DNA of 20,599 nucleotides from Candidatus Fermentibacterota bacterium (GCA_030620115.1 JAUXFG010000064.1:1-20599), one strand, 5' to 3'; counted from the stretch's first letter, positions 1 through 8,468 are shown. Translations and numbers: made by a program. Notes: generated from the sequence alone by a model not told the origin.

Positions 1-1
1 C

Positions 2-1159
2 GCCTTGGGCAGGCTCCGCGAGTTCCAACAGATCCTCCAGGCGGCAACCCTTGGTCTGGTGGCGGCCATGACGCTCTCGTTCGCGTTCAAAGAGCTGGAT
101 ATCGCCAGAGCGGTGGTCTTCTTTGCCGCGGGCTTCAACCTCCTTTTCCTGACCGCGGAGCGGAATATTGTACGACGGTGGGCCGGCGCCAGGGCGAGGG
201 CGGGAAAGCCACTGGTTCGTACCGTGCTTCTCGGTGACGGGCCGGCGGCGAAACGGATTGCGGAGCGGTTGTTATCCGCAGAAGACTGTGGCCAGCGTCT
301 CATAGGGCTCGTGGGCCCGCGCGAGAAGGGTACAATGCCGGCCGGTCTCCCTTGGCTTGGAGAGACCCAGGAGTTGCCAGGCATCTTGGAGACACATGGA
401 GTGCATGAAGTGTTCGTGGCTCTGCCCGAACTGCCCCACCAAGAGCTTCTTGATCTTGTGGCTCGCTGCAAAGGGAGAGAGATCACCTTCAAGGTGGCTG
501 CGGATCTCTTTGAGGTGGTGGCGCGCCAGGGCTCTATCGACGAGACCGCCGGTATTCCAATAATCGAGCTTGGGCCGGGGGTCCTGTCGCCGGGTGAGTC
601 CTTGGCCAAGCGAGTGCTTGATCTGACCCTGGCGTTGGTGCTCGGTGTAGTGAGTTTACCTTTGGCGGCTGCAGTGATGGTGCTCATCAAGCTGAACTCC
701 AGAGGGTCCATCGTGTTCACGCATACAAGGGTCGGCAAGGATGGGAAACATTTCACCATGCTGAAATTCAGGACCATGTATCAAGACACGCCCCCATCCG
801 AGCGAGCACCTCGCGATGACCAGGATCCCCGGATTACACGCATCGGGAGATGGCTTCGAAGGACAAGTCTTGACGAATTGCCGCAATTGGCGAATGTGTT
901 GAAGGGAGACATGAGTTTCGTGGGGCCCAGGCCCGAGATGCCTTTCATTGTCGAGAAGTACCAGAAGTGGCAGATGCAGCGACTCAGCGTAAAACCTGGA
1001 ATCACCGGGCTTTGGCAGATCATGGGAAGAAAGGATCTCCCGTTGGAAGACAACCTTGAATACGATTTCTACTATATCAGGAACCAATCCGTTCTTCTTG
1101 ACATAACCATTCTGATGAAGACGATCCCCACCGTACTTCTGGGCAAGGGGGCATATTGA
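2..1159 (+). CDS. Polyprenyl-phosphate glycosyl-1-phosphate transferase (WbaP/EpsE-like), 5' partial
   Basis: Initiating transferase that would move a sugar-1-phosphate from a nucleotide sugar onto undecaprenyl phosphate at the inner membrane, starting assembly of a surface glycan. The reading frame is open to the window edge. A TTG at position 5 could serve as a start, but the family normally has four to five N-terminal membrane helices and about 460 residues, so the gene very probably begins upstream. The visible part (about 385 residues) has the last hydrophobic segments (about 15-50), a Rossmann-like region with the glycine motif LLGDGPAAKRIAE (about 75-87), and a C-terminal bacterial sugar transferase domain from about residue 202. 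That domain starts with a membrane helix after KRVLD, then has KFRTMY, DPRITRIGRWLRRTSLDELPQ and GDMSFVGPRPE, all hallmarks of the family. Its TGA stop overlaps the next gene's ATG by one base, so the two are translationally coupled. The sugar donor cannot be told from sequence. Confidence 0.93.
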   Translation, partial: ALGRLREFQQILQAATLGLVAAMTLSFAFKELDIARAVVFFAAGFNLLFLTAERNIVRRWAGARARAGKPLVRTVLLGDGPAAKRIAERLLSAEDCGQRLIGLVGPREKGTMPAGLPWLGETQELPGILETHGVHEVFVALPELPHQELLDLVARCKGREITFKVAADLFEVVARQGSIDETAGIPIIELGPGVLSPGESLAKRVLDLTLALVLGVVSLPLAAAVMVLIKLNSRGSIVFTHTRVGKDGKHFTMLKFRTMYQDTPPSERAPRDDQDPRITRIGRWLRRTSLDELPQLANVLKGDMSFVGPRPEMPFIVEKYQKWQMQRLSVKPGITGLWQIMGRKDLPLEDNLEYDFYYIRNQSVLLDITILMKTIPTVLLGKGAY

Positions 1160-2148
1160 TGTCCGAGAACACCAAGGGAACGACCATAAGTATCATTATT
1201 CCTGTGCTGAATGAGGAAGAGAATATCCCGGTGCTTCACCGCGAGCTCCGTGAGGTGATGGATGGATTCGCTCGCCCTTATGAGCTGATTTTTGTCGACG
1301 ACGGATCCAAGGACGGGAGTTTCGATATTCTCAAGGAACTGGCTCGGAAACACCGCCGGACCAGGCTCATTCGATTCAGGCGTCGCTTCGGCCAGACCGC
1401 CGCCCTGGTGGCTGGTATCGACCATGCCAAGGGTGAGGTGATCATCACCATGGATGGGGATCTCCAGAACGATCCTCGGGACATTCCCGCACTCATCACC
1501 AAACTTGAAGAGGGATATGATTTGGTGAGCGGATGGCGCATCAAGCGCAAGGATCCTTTTTTTGCGCGGCGACTGCCGTCCATGTTTGCCAACCGTATTA
1601 TCTCCAAACTCACGGGCGTTCACCTGCATGATTACGGCTGTACGCTTAAGGCGTACCGGGCTTCCGTGCTGAAATCAGTGAAGCTGTATGGTGAGATGCA
1701 TCGGTTCATCCCTGCGCTGGCGAGCTGGCTTGGCATCGAAGTGGCTGAGATCCAGGTGAACCACCGCTCACGGATTCATGGGAAGTCGAACTACGACATC
1801 TCACGGGTTGTTCGCGTGGTGCTCGATCTCATCAACGTCAAGTTTCTGCTTACCTACTCCACCAGACCGATCCAAGTATTCGGGTTTTTCGGCGTGCTTG
1901 GTTTCCTCGGCGCGACGGTAGGGCTCGTGATTGTTGCCGTGCTCAGGCTCCACGGTGTCGACATCACAGGCAATCCCCTCTTTCTCATCAGCATCATGCT
2001 CTTCCTCATGGGAATGCAGTTTATCACCATGGGGCTCTTGGGTGAGATCAGCATACGGACCTATCATGAAGCGCAGAACAAGCGCATCTACGTGGTTCGA
2101 GAGATCATCGATGGTTCGAATGGTGGTGATCCAGGAGCAGAGCACTAG
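1159..2148 (+). CDS. GT2 polyprenyl-phosphate glycosyltransferase (GtrB/ArnC/DPM1-like)
   Basis: Membrane-bound family 2 glycosyltransferase of 329 residues. Relatives make polyprenyl-phosphate-linked monosaccharides used as donors on the outer face of the membrane. The GT-A domain opens with ISIIIPVLNEEENIP, followed by FVDDGSKDGS (D47, D48) and the metal-binding TMDGDLQNDP (D99-x-D101). The HGKSNYDISR segment typical of the ArnC/GtrB group lies just before two membrane helices (about 239-262 and 272-294), and a short cytoplasmic tail follows. Length and layout match the family. I place the start at the ATG at 1159, which overlaps the preceding TGA by one base and has an AAGGGGG ribosome site upstream; an in-frame TTG three bases earlier is less likely. 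Coupling with the preceding transferase suggests one pathway: one enzyme starts the repeat unit and this one supplies a lipid-linked decoration. The sugar is unknown. Confidence 0.95.
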   Translation: MSENTKGTTISIIIPVLNEEENIPVLHRELREVMDGFARPYELIFVDDGSKDGSFDILKELARKHRRTRLIRFRRRFGQTAALVAGIDHAKGEVIITMDGDLQNDPRDIPALITKLEEGYDLVSGWRIKRKDPFFARRLPSMFANRIISKLTGVHLHDYGCTLKAYRASVLKSVKLYGEMHRFIPALASWLGIEVAEIQVNHRSRIHGKSNYDISRVVRVVLDLINVKFLLTYSTRPIQVFGFFGVLGFLGATVGLVIVAVLRLHGVDITGNPLFLISIMLFLMGMQFITMGLLGEISIRTYHEAQNKRIYVVREIIDGSNGGDPGAEH

Positions 2149-2151
2149 GCA

Positions 2152-3252
2152 GTGGTTGCTACACGGTTGAGACAGGCTCTTCAAGCGGTTCTTTTCTCCC
2201 TGGGGAGGAGGCGGCCGCTCCTGGGACCGGCCAAGTTAGCGTGGGAGGTGACGGAGGCCTGTAACTCGAGATGCCTCACGTGCAGCCGGCGCGAGCAGCC
2301 AGCCCCCGGCGAGTTGGACACCAGGCAGGGATTGGATCTTATCGATCAGATACAAGATCTTGGGGTGCTCTCGTTGTCCTTCAGCGGCGGCGAGCCGCTG
2401 GTTCGGCGTGACTTTCCTCTCCTGGTGGCGCATGCGGCCAGACGTGGGCTGCATACCAGTGTATCAACCAATGGGCTCTTGCTCAAGGGCGATATGCTCT
2501 CGCGTCTCCTCGATGCCGGGCTCTGCAGCGTCTATCTCTCCCTGGACGGGGCCTGCGCAGAGACCAATGACAGACTACGTGGCATTTCAGGGGGCTTCTC
2601 ACGTGTGTGTGCCGCGGCGGAGGAGCTTCTCACCCGGCGGCGCCAGGGGCGTCCCCGGGTGTTCTTCAACACCACGGTGAGCAGAGCCAATGTGGACGAG
2701 CTGCCGGCCTTGGCGGACCTTGCCGTCAGTACCGGAGTGGACGGCCTTACGCTTCAACCGGCACAACTGTTTAGCGAGGCCCGTCTCGAACCTGACTCGG
2801 ATCTTGTGCTCTCCGCCGCGGATGCCCCCCGTGTGGAGGCCGCTCTTCAGGCGATTTTGGCGGCGCATCCTCGGCTTATCCCGTTGCCGGCGCCCTATCT
2901 TGAGAAGATGGATTCTTTTATCGAGTCACCAGAGGTCGTGCTTTCGATTCCCTGTGTTGCCGCCTATATGCACGCAGTCATAGGGAGTACGGGGACAGTG
3001 TATCCCTGTCCCGTGGAGTTTGCGCCCATGGGAAACGTCAAGGAGCAAAGCCTCAGGGAGATCTGGTGGGGAGCCGATGCCGCTGCGCTCAGGGAGAGGA
3101 TTGCCCGGGGCGATCACCCGGCGTGCTGGTTCAATTGCATCGTGCCCGCATCGTTGATCCTGCACGATCTCCTGCCGTTTGGCTGGCTGCGTTTGCTCGG
3201 GTCTCCTGCCGGGGGTCATCTGATAAGAAGGCTCAAAGGAACACCGCCATGA
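2152..3252 (+). CDS. Radical SAM protein with SPASM/twitch-type C-terminus
   Basis: Protein of 366 residues expected to cleave S-adenosylmethionine with a [4Fe-4S] cluster and start radical chemistry on an unknown substrate. The cluster motif is C37-x3-C41-x2-C44 (CNSRCLTC), and the SAM-binding motif SGGEP follows at about residues 78-82. STNGLL and LSLDG are the usual barrel motifs. C-terminal cysteines C268, C286 (in TVYPC), C325 and C329 could bind one auxiliary cluster, as in SPASM/twitch proteins. The start is the GTG at 2152, three bases after the preceding stop, with AGGAG at 2133-2137; this spacing is rather long. The stop overlaps the next gene's ATG (ATGA). Members of this family mature peptides or modify sugars and cofactors. 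No precursor-peptide gene is adjacent, so the glycan-locus context makes a sugar or lipid-linked substrate possible, but this is inference. Confidence 0.9.
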   Translation: MVATRLRQALQAVLFSLGRRRPLLGPAKLAWEVTEACNSRCLTCSRREQPAPGELDTRQGLDLIDQIQDLGVLSLSFSGGEPLVRRDFPLLVAHAARRGLHTSVSTNGLLLKGDMLSRLLDAGLCSVYLSLDGACAETNDRLRGISGGFSRVCAAAEELLTRRRQGRPRVFFNTTVSRANVDELPALADLAVSTGVDGLTLQPAQLFSEARLEPDSDLVLSAADAPRVEAALQAILAAHPRLIPLPAPYLEKMDSFIESPEVVLSIPCVAAYMHAVIGSTGTVYPCPVEFAPMGNVKEQSLREIWWGADAAALRERIARGDHPACWFNCIVPASLILHDLLPFGWLRLLGSPAGGHLIRRLKGTPP

Positions 3253-4280
3253 ACGCGCTTCGACATGGGGTGACCATGGCGCGGGCGTATTTGAGCTATG
3301 TACGCGGAAAGGAGCCCTCGTATCCGCCCTTTCGGATCTGGGTAGAACCTTCGAGTCTCTGCCAGCTCCGCTGCGTCATGTGCCCGAACTCGGAGCTGCC
3401 CAAGGAGCAAAAGGGCTCCATGAGCCTCGAGACCTACCGGATGATCATCGATCAGTGCCGGGCATATGCCTATGACGTGAACCTCACTCATCGCGGAGAG
3501 CCCCTCTTGAATCCCCACATCGTGGAAATGGTGGCCTACGGTGCTGCCGCGGGGCCAAAGATCAGACTGCATACCAATGCCATGACCCTCACGCGGGAGC
3601 TTTCGAGAGAGCTGATCAAGGCCGGCCTGCAGCTCATGTCGTTCTCGGTGGACGGCTTCACCAAGGAGTGCTACGAAGGCATAAGGATAGGTGCTTCCTG
3701 GGAGAGGGTGCTTGGCAACATCCAACTTTTCCTGGAAGAGAAGGCTCGGCTCGGATCTCGACGACCCTACACGATCATACAGGTGATTGAAGTACCGGGA
3801 TTCGATGCCGACGAGAAGCAGCGCCGCAACTTCATGGCGCGGTTTCAGGGCTTACCCGTTGATGAGATCTACGTAAAACAGCCCAGCAACTGGGCGGGAA
3901 GTTACGGAGCTGAGATCTGCCACGAAAAGCCGAAGACTCCATGTGCGTTTCCGTGGTACGCGATGACCATTTGCTGGGACGGCATTATTGTACCGTGCCC
4001 CCAGGATTTCTTTTGCAGGATCCCTTTGGGCACAGTAGAGGAGGATGGCCTAGATGGCGCGTGGCATTCGAAGGCAATGAGAGAGCTTCGTTCGGCCATG
4101 GCAGATCGGCGATTCCAGGAGCTTGACCCGTGTTTCACCTGCGATAGACTGCGAAGACCCCGCAAGATCGGATTGCCGGCCACCAATATCTCGGTCTTCC
4201 TCGTGGAGAACCTTCTCGGCTACACAAAGTGGAAAACCCGCCTTTTCGCCGGCAAAGACGGCGCGGTCCGAACGAAGTAG
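3249..4280 (+). CDS. Radical SAM protein with SPASM C-terminal domain (second of tandem pair)
   Basis: Protein of 343 residues, clearly different in sequence from its upstream neighbour but of the same superfamily. The cluster motif is C38-x3-C42-x2-C45 (CQLRCVMC), preceded by WVEPSSL. The usual GGEP is replaced by HRGEPLLNP. The SPASM-like tail carries C232, C242, C250 (in IIVPC), C256, C295 and C298 (PCFTC), enough for at least one auxiliary iron-sulfur cluster. The reading frame is open further upstream, but the ATG at 3249 is preferred: it has AAAGGA upstream and forms an ATGA overlap with the previous stop, and the upstream extension lies inside the neighbouring gene. It is the last gene of the packed 2-4280 operon. 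Similar proteins occur in surface-polysaccharide loci, usually without known function. The substrate here is unknown. Confidence 0.92.
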   Translation: MNALRHGVTMARAYLSYVRGKEPSYPPFRIWVEPSSLCQLRCVMCPNSELPKEQKGSMSLETYRMIIDQCRAYAYDVNLTHRGEPLLNPHIVEMVAYGAAAGPKIRLHTNAMTLTRELSRELIKAGLQLMSFSVDGFTKECYEGIRIGASWERVLGNIQLFLEEKARLGSRRPYTIIQVIEVPGFDADEKQRRNFMARFQGLPVDEIYVKQPSNWAGSYGAEICHEKPKTPCAFPWYAMTICWDGIIVPCPQDFFCRIPLGTVEEDGLDGAWHSKAMRELRSAMADRRFQELDPCFTCDRLRRPRKIGLPATNISVFLVENLLGYTKWKTRLFAGKDGAVRTK

Positions 4281-4366
4281 GACCGCATCAAGAAGTCCAC
4301 CGGCATGATCGTTCTTCTCAGCCCTTGCGCGTAAGAATCGTTTGATTGGCCACGGGAGAGAATGGC
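4281..4366. other. Intergenic gap between radical SAM gene and SGNH gene
   Basis: About 86 bases separate the tightly coupled glycan operon from the next gene. I see no U-tract terminator. A weak inverted pair (AAGAA near 4291 and TTCTT near 4313) is too short to call. The following gene may be in the same transcript or have its own promoter. Confidence 0.5.
4354..4360 (+). promoter_or_regulatory. Ribosome binding site GGGAGAG fixing the GTG start at 4367
   Basis: A GGGAGAG sits six bases before the GTG at 4367. It lies downstream of the alternative TTG at 4346, so it supports the later GTG start, which also puts the hydrophobic anchor at the very N-terminus of the protein. Confidence 0.65.
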
Positions 4367-5557
4367 GTGACAAGAATCACCCGCATTCTATTGTTTATCG
4401 GATCACTGGTTGCGGCCTTTTTCTTGGCTGAGATCGGGGCCCGGATCTACATGTCTGTTATTGGGAGCTCAGAGGAGTACACATGGGAAGCGGCCTCTAG
4501 GTGGCGGGGTATCCACAGGCTTTCAGACAATCCCGATCTCCTCTATGACCTTGAGCCGAGTTCCCAGATCGCCGTGGATTACGGGAGAATGGGCACGGTC
4601 AGATACCACATCTCAAGCCAAGGAATGCGTGATAATGAGTACGCAATCCCCAAGCCCGAGGGAGTGGTACGAATCCTGGTGCTGGGGGACTCGGTGACAT
4701 TCGGGTATTACGTTCCTGTAGAATCGACTTTCGTGGAATTGACGAAAAATTGTCTCGCCTCGCAGTTCCAGAAGGTTGAGATCTTGAACGCCGGCGTTGG
4801 TGGATACAATACGCATAACGAAATTGCGTGGTTTATGGAACATGGCCTCCGCCTTGAGCCGGATATTATTGTTCTCGCCTTTTGTCCCAATGATGTGGAT
4901 AACCCCTACTTTCACTTCGCATGGCACACTCTTGATAAGTTGGGATCTCTCCCGCTCCAACTGCTTCCAGACCCGTCGACTATGGTTGGCACTAGACCGG
5001 AAACGCCTTCGGGACTTGTTGTCTCTCTCGGCAGGAGGTTCAAGGTGGTGTTCCTGATTCAGCAGAGACTGAGGATTCTCCGGAATGCTCTGGACGAAAG
5101 CGCGGCGCGAAAAAGCGGAGAAGAGGCTGAGAAAGCGCTCGCCCAATTACCGTTTGGAGACTGCCTGCTCTCTCTCTGCGAGGAGGGATCTCCCCGTATC
5201 TCGTGGCTTGACAATGAATTGACCTTACTAGATTCGCTGGCAGCTTATCACAGGTTTAGATGGGGGCTTCTCGTCCTCCCGGTGAGCTATCAGAGGCCCG
5301 AAGCTCCGGGGCTTTGCGCAAGACAGGCACTCGAAGATTTGGCTGCGGACCACCGGATTCCATTCATGAATCCTTTGGAGACGCCCCCCGCCTCGTTTGC
5401 GGGCCTGTTCCTGGATGTCACTCATCTCAGCCCGGCCGGGCATAGGTGGATCGCGGAGACGTTATGTCGAGAACTAGAATTTCTGATTGCGCGCGAGGTA
5501 GATGGATCGCCAATGGATAACAGCATACCAATTCCCGTAGAAGGGAGTGGATGGTGA
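4367..5557 (+). CDS. Membrane-anchored SGNH-hydrolase-fold protein
   Basis: Protein of 396 residues with one N-terminal membrane anchor (about 7-21, ending FFLAE) and a periplasmic SGNH/GDSL-type domain. The four blocks are visible: LVLGDSVTFG with the nucleophile S109, GVGGYNTHNE (block II glycine), CPNDVD with N175 for the oxyanion hole, and DVTHLSPAGH with D350 and H353. A complete triad suggests a real esterase or acyltransferase, most plausibly removing or adding acyl groups on glycan. A middle insertion (about 185-300) is not recognised. The start is the GTG at 4367. The 3' end overlaps the next gene by seven bases, so the two are coupled. It is a paralogue of the protein at 8477-9655, with the same anchor style and the GDSxTFG and GVGG motifs. 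The exact substrate is unknown. Confidence 0.88.
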   Translation: MTRITRILLFIGSLVAAFFLAEIGARIYMSVIGSSEEYTWEAASRWRGIHRLSDNPDLLYDLEPSSQIAVDYGRMGTVRYHISSQGMRDNEYAIPKPEGVVRILVLGDSVTFGYYVPVESTFVELTKNCLASQFQKVEILNAGVGGYNTHNEIAWFMEHGLRLEPDIIVLAFCPNDVDNPYFHFAWHTLDKLGSLPLQLLPDPSTMVGTRPETPSGLVVSLGRRFKVVFLIQQRLRILRNALDESAARKSGEEAEKALAQLPFGDCLLSLCEEGSPRISWLDNELTLLDSLAAYHRFRWGLLVLPVSYQRPEAPGLCARQALEDLAADHRIPFMNPLETPPASFAGLFLDVTHLSPAGHRWIAETLCRELEFLIAREVDGSPMDNSIPIPVEGSGW

Positions 5558-8142
5558 CGCCCCCAATATTTACTGCGCTTGCGGCAATCGCCTGTCTTGT
5601 CTTCAATCCACAAGCAGAGCTCGGGAGCATCATGCCCACAGGGAACTCTATTACAGAGGGTGACTATTCCAGTGATTGGTTGGGATTCAGAAGGCCGCTC
5701 TATGAGCTTCTTGTAGCCCAAGGTCACGATTTCACCTTTGTAGGAGACACCATCGGTGATGCCGGAGATGAGCGCTACCCCGGTCATTTCCGTGGTGGAA
5801 GCAGGATCGAGGAGTTCTACCCGCCTGGTTTTGGAAACGGATGGGGAACCGGGAGTTTTGATATCGGCCCGGTATTGCGCGACCTCCACCCCGATATTAT
5901 CCTTATTCACCTTGGTACAAACAACATGCCACAGCAGACAACCCCACTTGGCCCCTACTCGTTTGACGGGGGCGCAACGCTTCACGAATCGTATGCCGGC
6001 TATATGGCAGAGCTGCTCATGTACATTGTTGAGCAATATGACGGCTATCCTTCGGAAACGCCGCTGATTGTGCTCTCACTGATCATTCCTATGAGGGGCA
6101 TTGTTGCCCGGGTCGCACAGTACAACGGGTATCTGGAGGAGTTGGCTCTCGATATGGCATACGGGCAGGTCACGGGCGACCCTCTACACGTAGTGACCTG
6201 TGATCACTTCACCCCGTTCATCGAGAACCCGCTCCTGTTCACCGGCGAGCCGGGAGACTACATGTTTGATGCTGCTCATCCCAATGATCTCGGATATTCC
6301 GTGATGGCGGAGACATATCTCAGTTCCCTCATGGATGAGACACCACCCGCCCCGGTCACCGATCTTACGGTTTGGGGGCAAGGAGCTCATAACGCGAAGC
6401 TCTGGTGGACTGCATCAGGAGACGACATTCTGAGTGGAACGGCCTCAGTGGTAGAGTTCAGGTTCTTCCGCGATCCTATTCTAGATGAACAGCTCTTCTC
6501 TCAAAGCTGGGAACTTGTTCCGCACATGGAGTCGATTCCGGGAGGATCCGTCCAACAACTCATCGCTGGTGGCCTGGCGGGAGGCGAGGAGTACTGGTTC
6601 GCCTTGAAGATCGTCGATGATGCGGGGAATGTGTCGGAGATCTCCAACTCTCCTTCCGTACGGATTTCCCTTTGCGACAGCCTCGTCGAGGAGTTCGACG
6701 AAGAGCCTCTTCCTTCCGTATGGGCTTTGGGTCCCCACTATTTCGTGGACAACGGCATGCTGAAACCGGCCAACCCACAACCAATATGGCTTCCGCCGGC
6801 AGTCTTTGTGGGAGAAAGCTCTCCCTGGGAGAGTGAGCTGGAGCTGCCGGTCGTCTGTCCTCCGGGCGAGACGAATCTTGCGGGATTGGTGGTGGCCGCC
6901 GATGCCCCGGACCAGGCGGTTGATGGGTATGTCGTTTTCTATGAGGACGGCATTGTGCGGCTAAGAATTCTCGAATCAGGCGTCTTGGGCGCGGTCATCG
7001 ACACCGCAACTTCGCGGTATGGTCAATTGGCGCCGGGAGATCGGCTGGGAGTATTGCCTTTCGATTTCAAAGGAGAGCTCCTCATTCGGGTCATGAGGAA
7101 CGGCTCACCGGACCGAGTCCTGGATACCGGAGCGCCGGTTTTCCAGATTCCTACTCCTCGTTACGCGGGCGTCATCATGCGTGGTGGGCTTGGCTGGGGG
7201 ATCGAGCGTTTCAGGCTGGGAGGCCCCGGACTCTGGGAAGCGCCGCAGCCGTTCCATCTCCTCAGTCCGGACTCAGGCGCGGTGGTGGAAGATCCTCCTC
7301 TTTTGACCTGGGATCAGAGCTCCGATCCGGACCCTTGGGATGCCATCTCTTATTCAGTCATCTGGTCGACTCTTCCGGGTTTCCCGGTCGAGGATACATA
7401 TGAGATTCTCTGCGAGAGTGACACATCGCATGCATTTCCCTCCGATGAGTTCATTCAAGGAGAGACGTATTACTGGCGTGTGAGAGCCACGGATTCAATG
7501 GGCCTGGAAACGCTTTCTATAGAGCAGGATTGGTGTTTTACGGCTTCCACTAACCACTCCCCATCCGCATTTGCGCTCATCTATCCTGCGCATGGGGAGA
7601 GTATCACAACCAGATCGCCTGTTCTGCTCTGGAGCAGCTCAACTGATCCCGATGATGATGCGATAACCTACACCGTTGCCGCGGATCTCGATTCGACCTT
7701 GCTGAATCCCTCTGTCTTGGTTGAAGGCGTGACTGATACGTTCGTTCAGGTGGGGCCGCTCCCATCCAGCGGACCGTGGTACTGGACGGTAGTTGCGCGG
7801 GATGAGGAAGGCGCAGCCGCGTATGCCGATACAGGGATGTTCTTCATCGAAGGTTCGAAATCCCCACCGCCCGTGCCCTCCCGCGTGGTGGTCTTCCCTC
7901 CCGCGCCCAATCCGACCTCAGGGAGGGTGGTACTGAGGATGAGTCTCATCGAATGCAGCATCGTCAGGCTCGAGCTCTTCGACACGGGAGGCAGGTCGGT
8001 GGCGTTCCGAAGCGAAACGTACGGTCCCGGAGAGCAGTCCGTCTCCTGGGCGATTCCTGATCGAGTTCCGGACGGCGCCTATCTGCTAAGGGTTGCCATC
8101 AATGATAGACCGTACAGGGCTTTCCTCACAGTGAAGAGATGA
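5551..8142 (+). CDS. Secreted multidomain SGNH/GDSL-type protein with C-terminal FlgD-like sorting domain
   Basis: Protein of 863 residues. The N-terminal SGNH domain (about 26-260) has MPTGNSITEG (S33; the usual Asp is Asn), LGTNNM (N124) and DAAHPNDLGY (D240, H243), so the Ser-Asp-His set is present. It is followed by an FN3-like domain (about 263-375, opening TPPAPVTDLTV), a beta-sandwich region resembling a LamG/concanavalin fold (about 378-560), two more FN3/Ig-like modules (about 566-668 and 669-768), and a C-terminal FlgD-like module (about 775-863) with PPAPNPTSG, LFDTGGRSV and DGAYLLRV. Such C-terminal modules are used for export and surface sorting in FCB-group bacteria. The signal sequence is weak: MVTPP has no positive charge, and the hydrophobic run 6-18 ends only about 15 residues before the nucleophile. 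The ATG at 5551 (or GTG at 5554) follows AAGGGAG and overlaps the upstream gene. A likely role is a surface esterase acting on acylated polysaccharide. Confidence 0.9.
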   Translation: MVTPPIFTALAAIACLVFNPQAELGSIMPTGNSITEGDYSSDWLGFRRPLYELLVAQGHDFTFVGDTIGDAGDERYPGHFRGGSRIEEFYPPGFGNGWGTGSFDIGPVLRDLHPDIILIHLGTNNMPQQTTPLGPYSFDGGATLHESYAGYMAELLMYIVEQYDGYPSETPLIVLSLIIPMRGIVARVAQYNGYLEELALDMAYGQVTGDPLHVVTCDHFTPFIENPLLFTGEPGDYMFDAAHPNDLGYSVMAETYLSSLMDETPPAPVTDLTVWGQGAHNAKLWWTASGDDILSGTASVVEFRFFRDPILDEQLFSQSWELVPHMESIPGGSVQQLIAGGLAGGEEYWFALKIVDDAGNVSEISNSPSVRISLCDSLVEEFDEEPLPSVWALGPHYFVDNGMLKPANPQPIWLPPAVFVGESSPWESELELPVVCPPGETNLAGLVVAADAPDQAVDGYVVFYEDGIVRLRILESGVLGAVIDTATSRYGQLAPGDRLGVLPFDFKGELLIRVMRNGSPDRVLDTGAPVFQIPTPRYAGVIMRGGLGWGIERFRLGGPGLWEAPQPFHLLSPDSGAVVEDPPLLTWDQSSDPDPWDAISYSVIWSTLPGFPVEDTYEILCESDTSHAFPSDEFIQGETYYWRVRATDSMGLETLSIEQDWCFTASTNHSPSAFALIYPAHGESITTRSPVLLWSSSTDPDDDAITYTVAADLDSTLLNPSVLVEGVTDTFVQVGPLPSSGPWYWTVVARDEEGAAAYADTGMFFIEGSKSPPPVPSRVVVFPPAPNPTSGRVVLRMSLIECSIVRLELFDTGGRSVAFRSETYGPGEQSVSWAIPDRVPDGAYLLRVAINDRPYRAFLTVKR

Positions 8143-8271
8143 GGCAATCCATGGCCGGGAAAGCAGTGTCGCATAACGGCCCAACAAAACAAGTAGTCGA
8201 AGGAATCCTCATGGTCTCTGGAGGGGGGTTGCTGATCTCCACATCTCTGGCCCGACCGAGGCCGTGACAGG

Positions 8272-8460
8272 CGCCACCCCGCATTTCTCACCAGATTCCT
8301 ACTGCGAGGGTCGAAATGCCCGTGTCTGCTTCGTTACGCTCCTTCGGACTCCTCGACGTATCACAGCGAATACGACTGCGGGGTCCTCGGTCGCAAGCCT
8401 CGCTGCCACAACGATCTCGACCCTCTCGCGACGAAAGCTGGTGAGAAATGCGGGGTAGCG
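8272..8460. repeat. Long imperfect palindrome (MITE-like or REP-like element)
   Basis: The outer arms 8272-8294 (CGCCACCCCGCATTTCTCACC then AG) and 8438-8460 are inverted copies matching at 22 of 23 bases. Pairing continues inward: GCGAGGGTCGAAAT near 8304-8317 matches the complement of 8415-8430 with a two-base gap, and weaker matches follow. The structure closes on a 5-bp stem CGTAT/ATACG (8357-8361, 8370-8374) with an 8-base loop, exactly at the midpoint of the outer arms. The bases CAGG occur directly before the left arm (8268-8271) and one base after the right arm (8462-8465), which might be a short target duplication or chance. There is no transposase. As RNA it would fold into a hairpin of about 190 nt just before the next ribosome site. 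A non-autonomous mobile element or dispersed palindromic repeat is the best reading. Confidence 0.75.
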
Positions 8461-8462
8461 TC

Positions 8463-8468
8463 AGGAAG
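8463..8468 (+). promoter_or_regulatory. Ribosome binding site AGGAAG for the GTG start at 8477
   Basis: AGGAAG lies eight bases before the GTG at 8477 and only two bases beyond the long palindrome, so folding of the palindrome in mRNA could influence access to it. That last point is inference. Confidence 0.55.

Noticed and set aside
1072-1629. 185-codon open frame on the minus strand across the first two genes
   Set aside because: It lies fully antisense to two well-supported glycosyltransferase genes and its product has no recognisable family features.
3066-3248. In-frame upstream extension of the second radical SAM gene
   Set aside because: It runs inside the preceding radical SAM gene, and the ATG at 3249 has a good ribosome site and the usual ATGA overlap.
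2130-4340. Precursor peptide (RiPP) gene for the radical SAM pair
   Set aside because: No free space exists between the genes, and the flanking gap at 4281-4366 holds no small open frame with a leader or repeated core.
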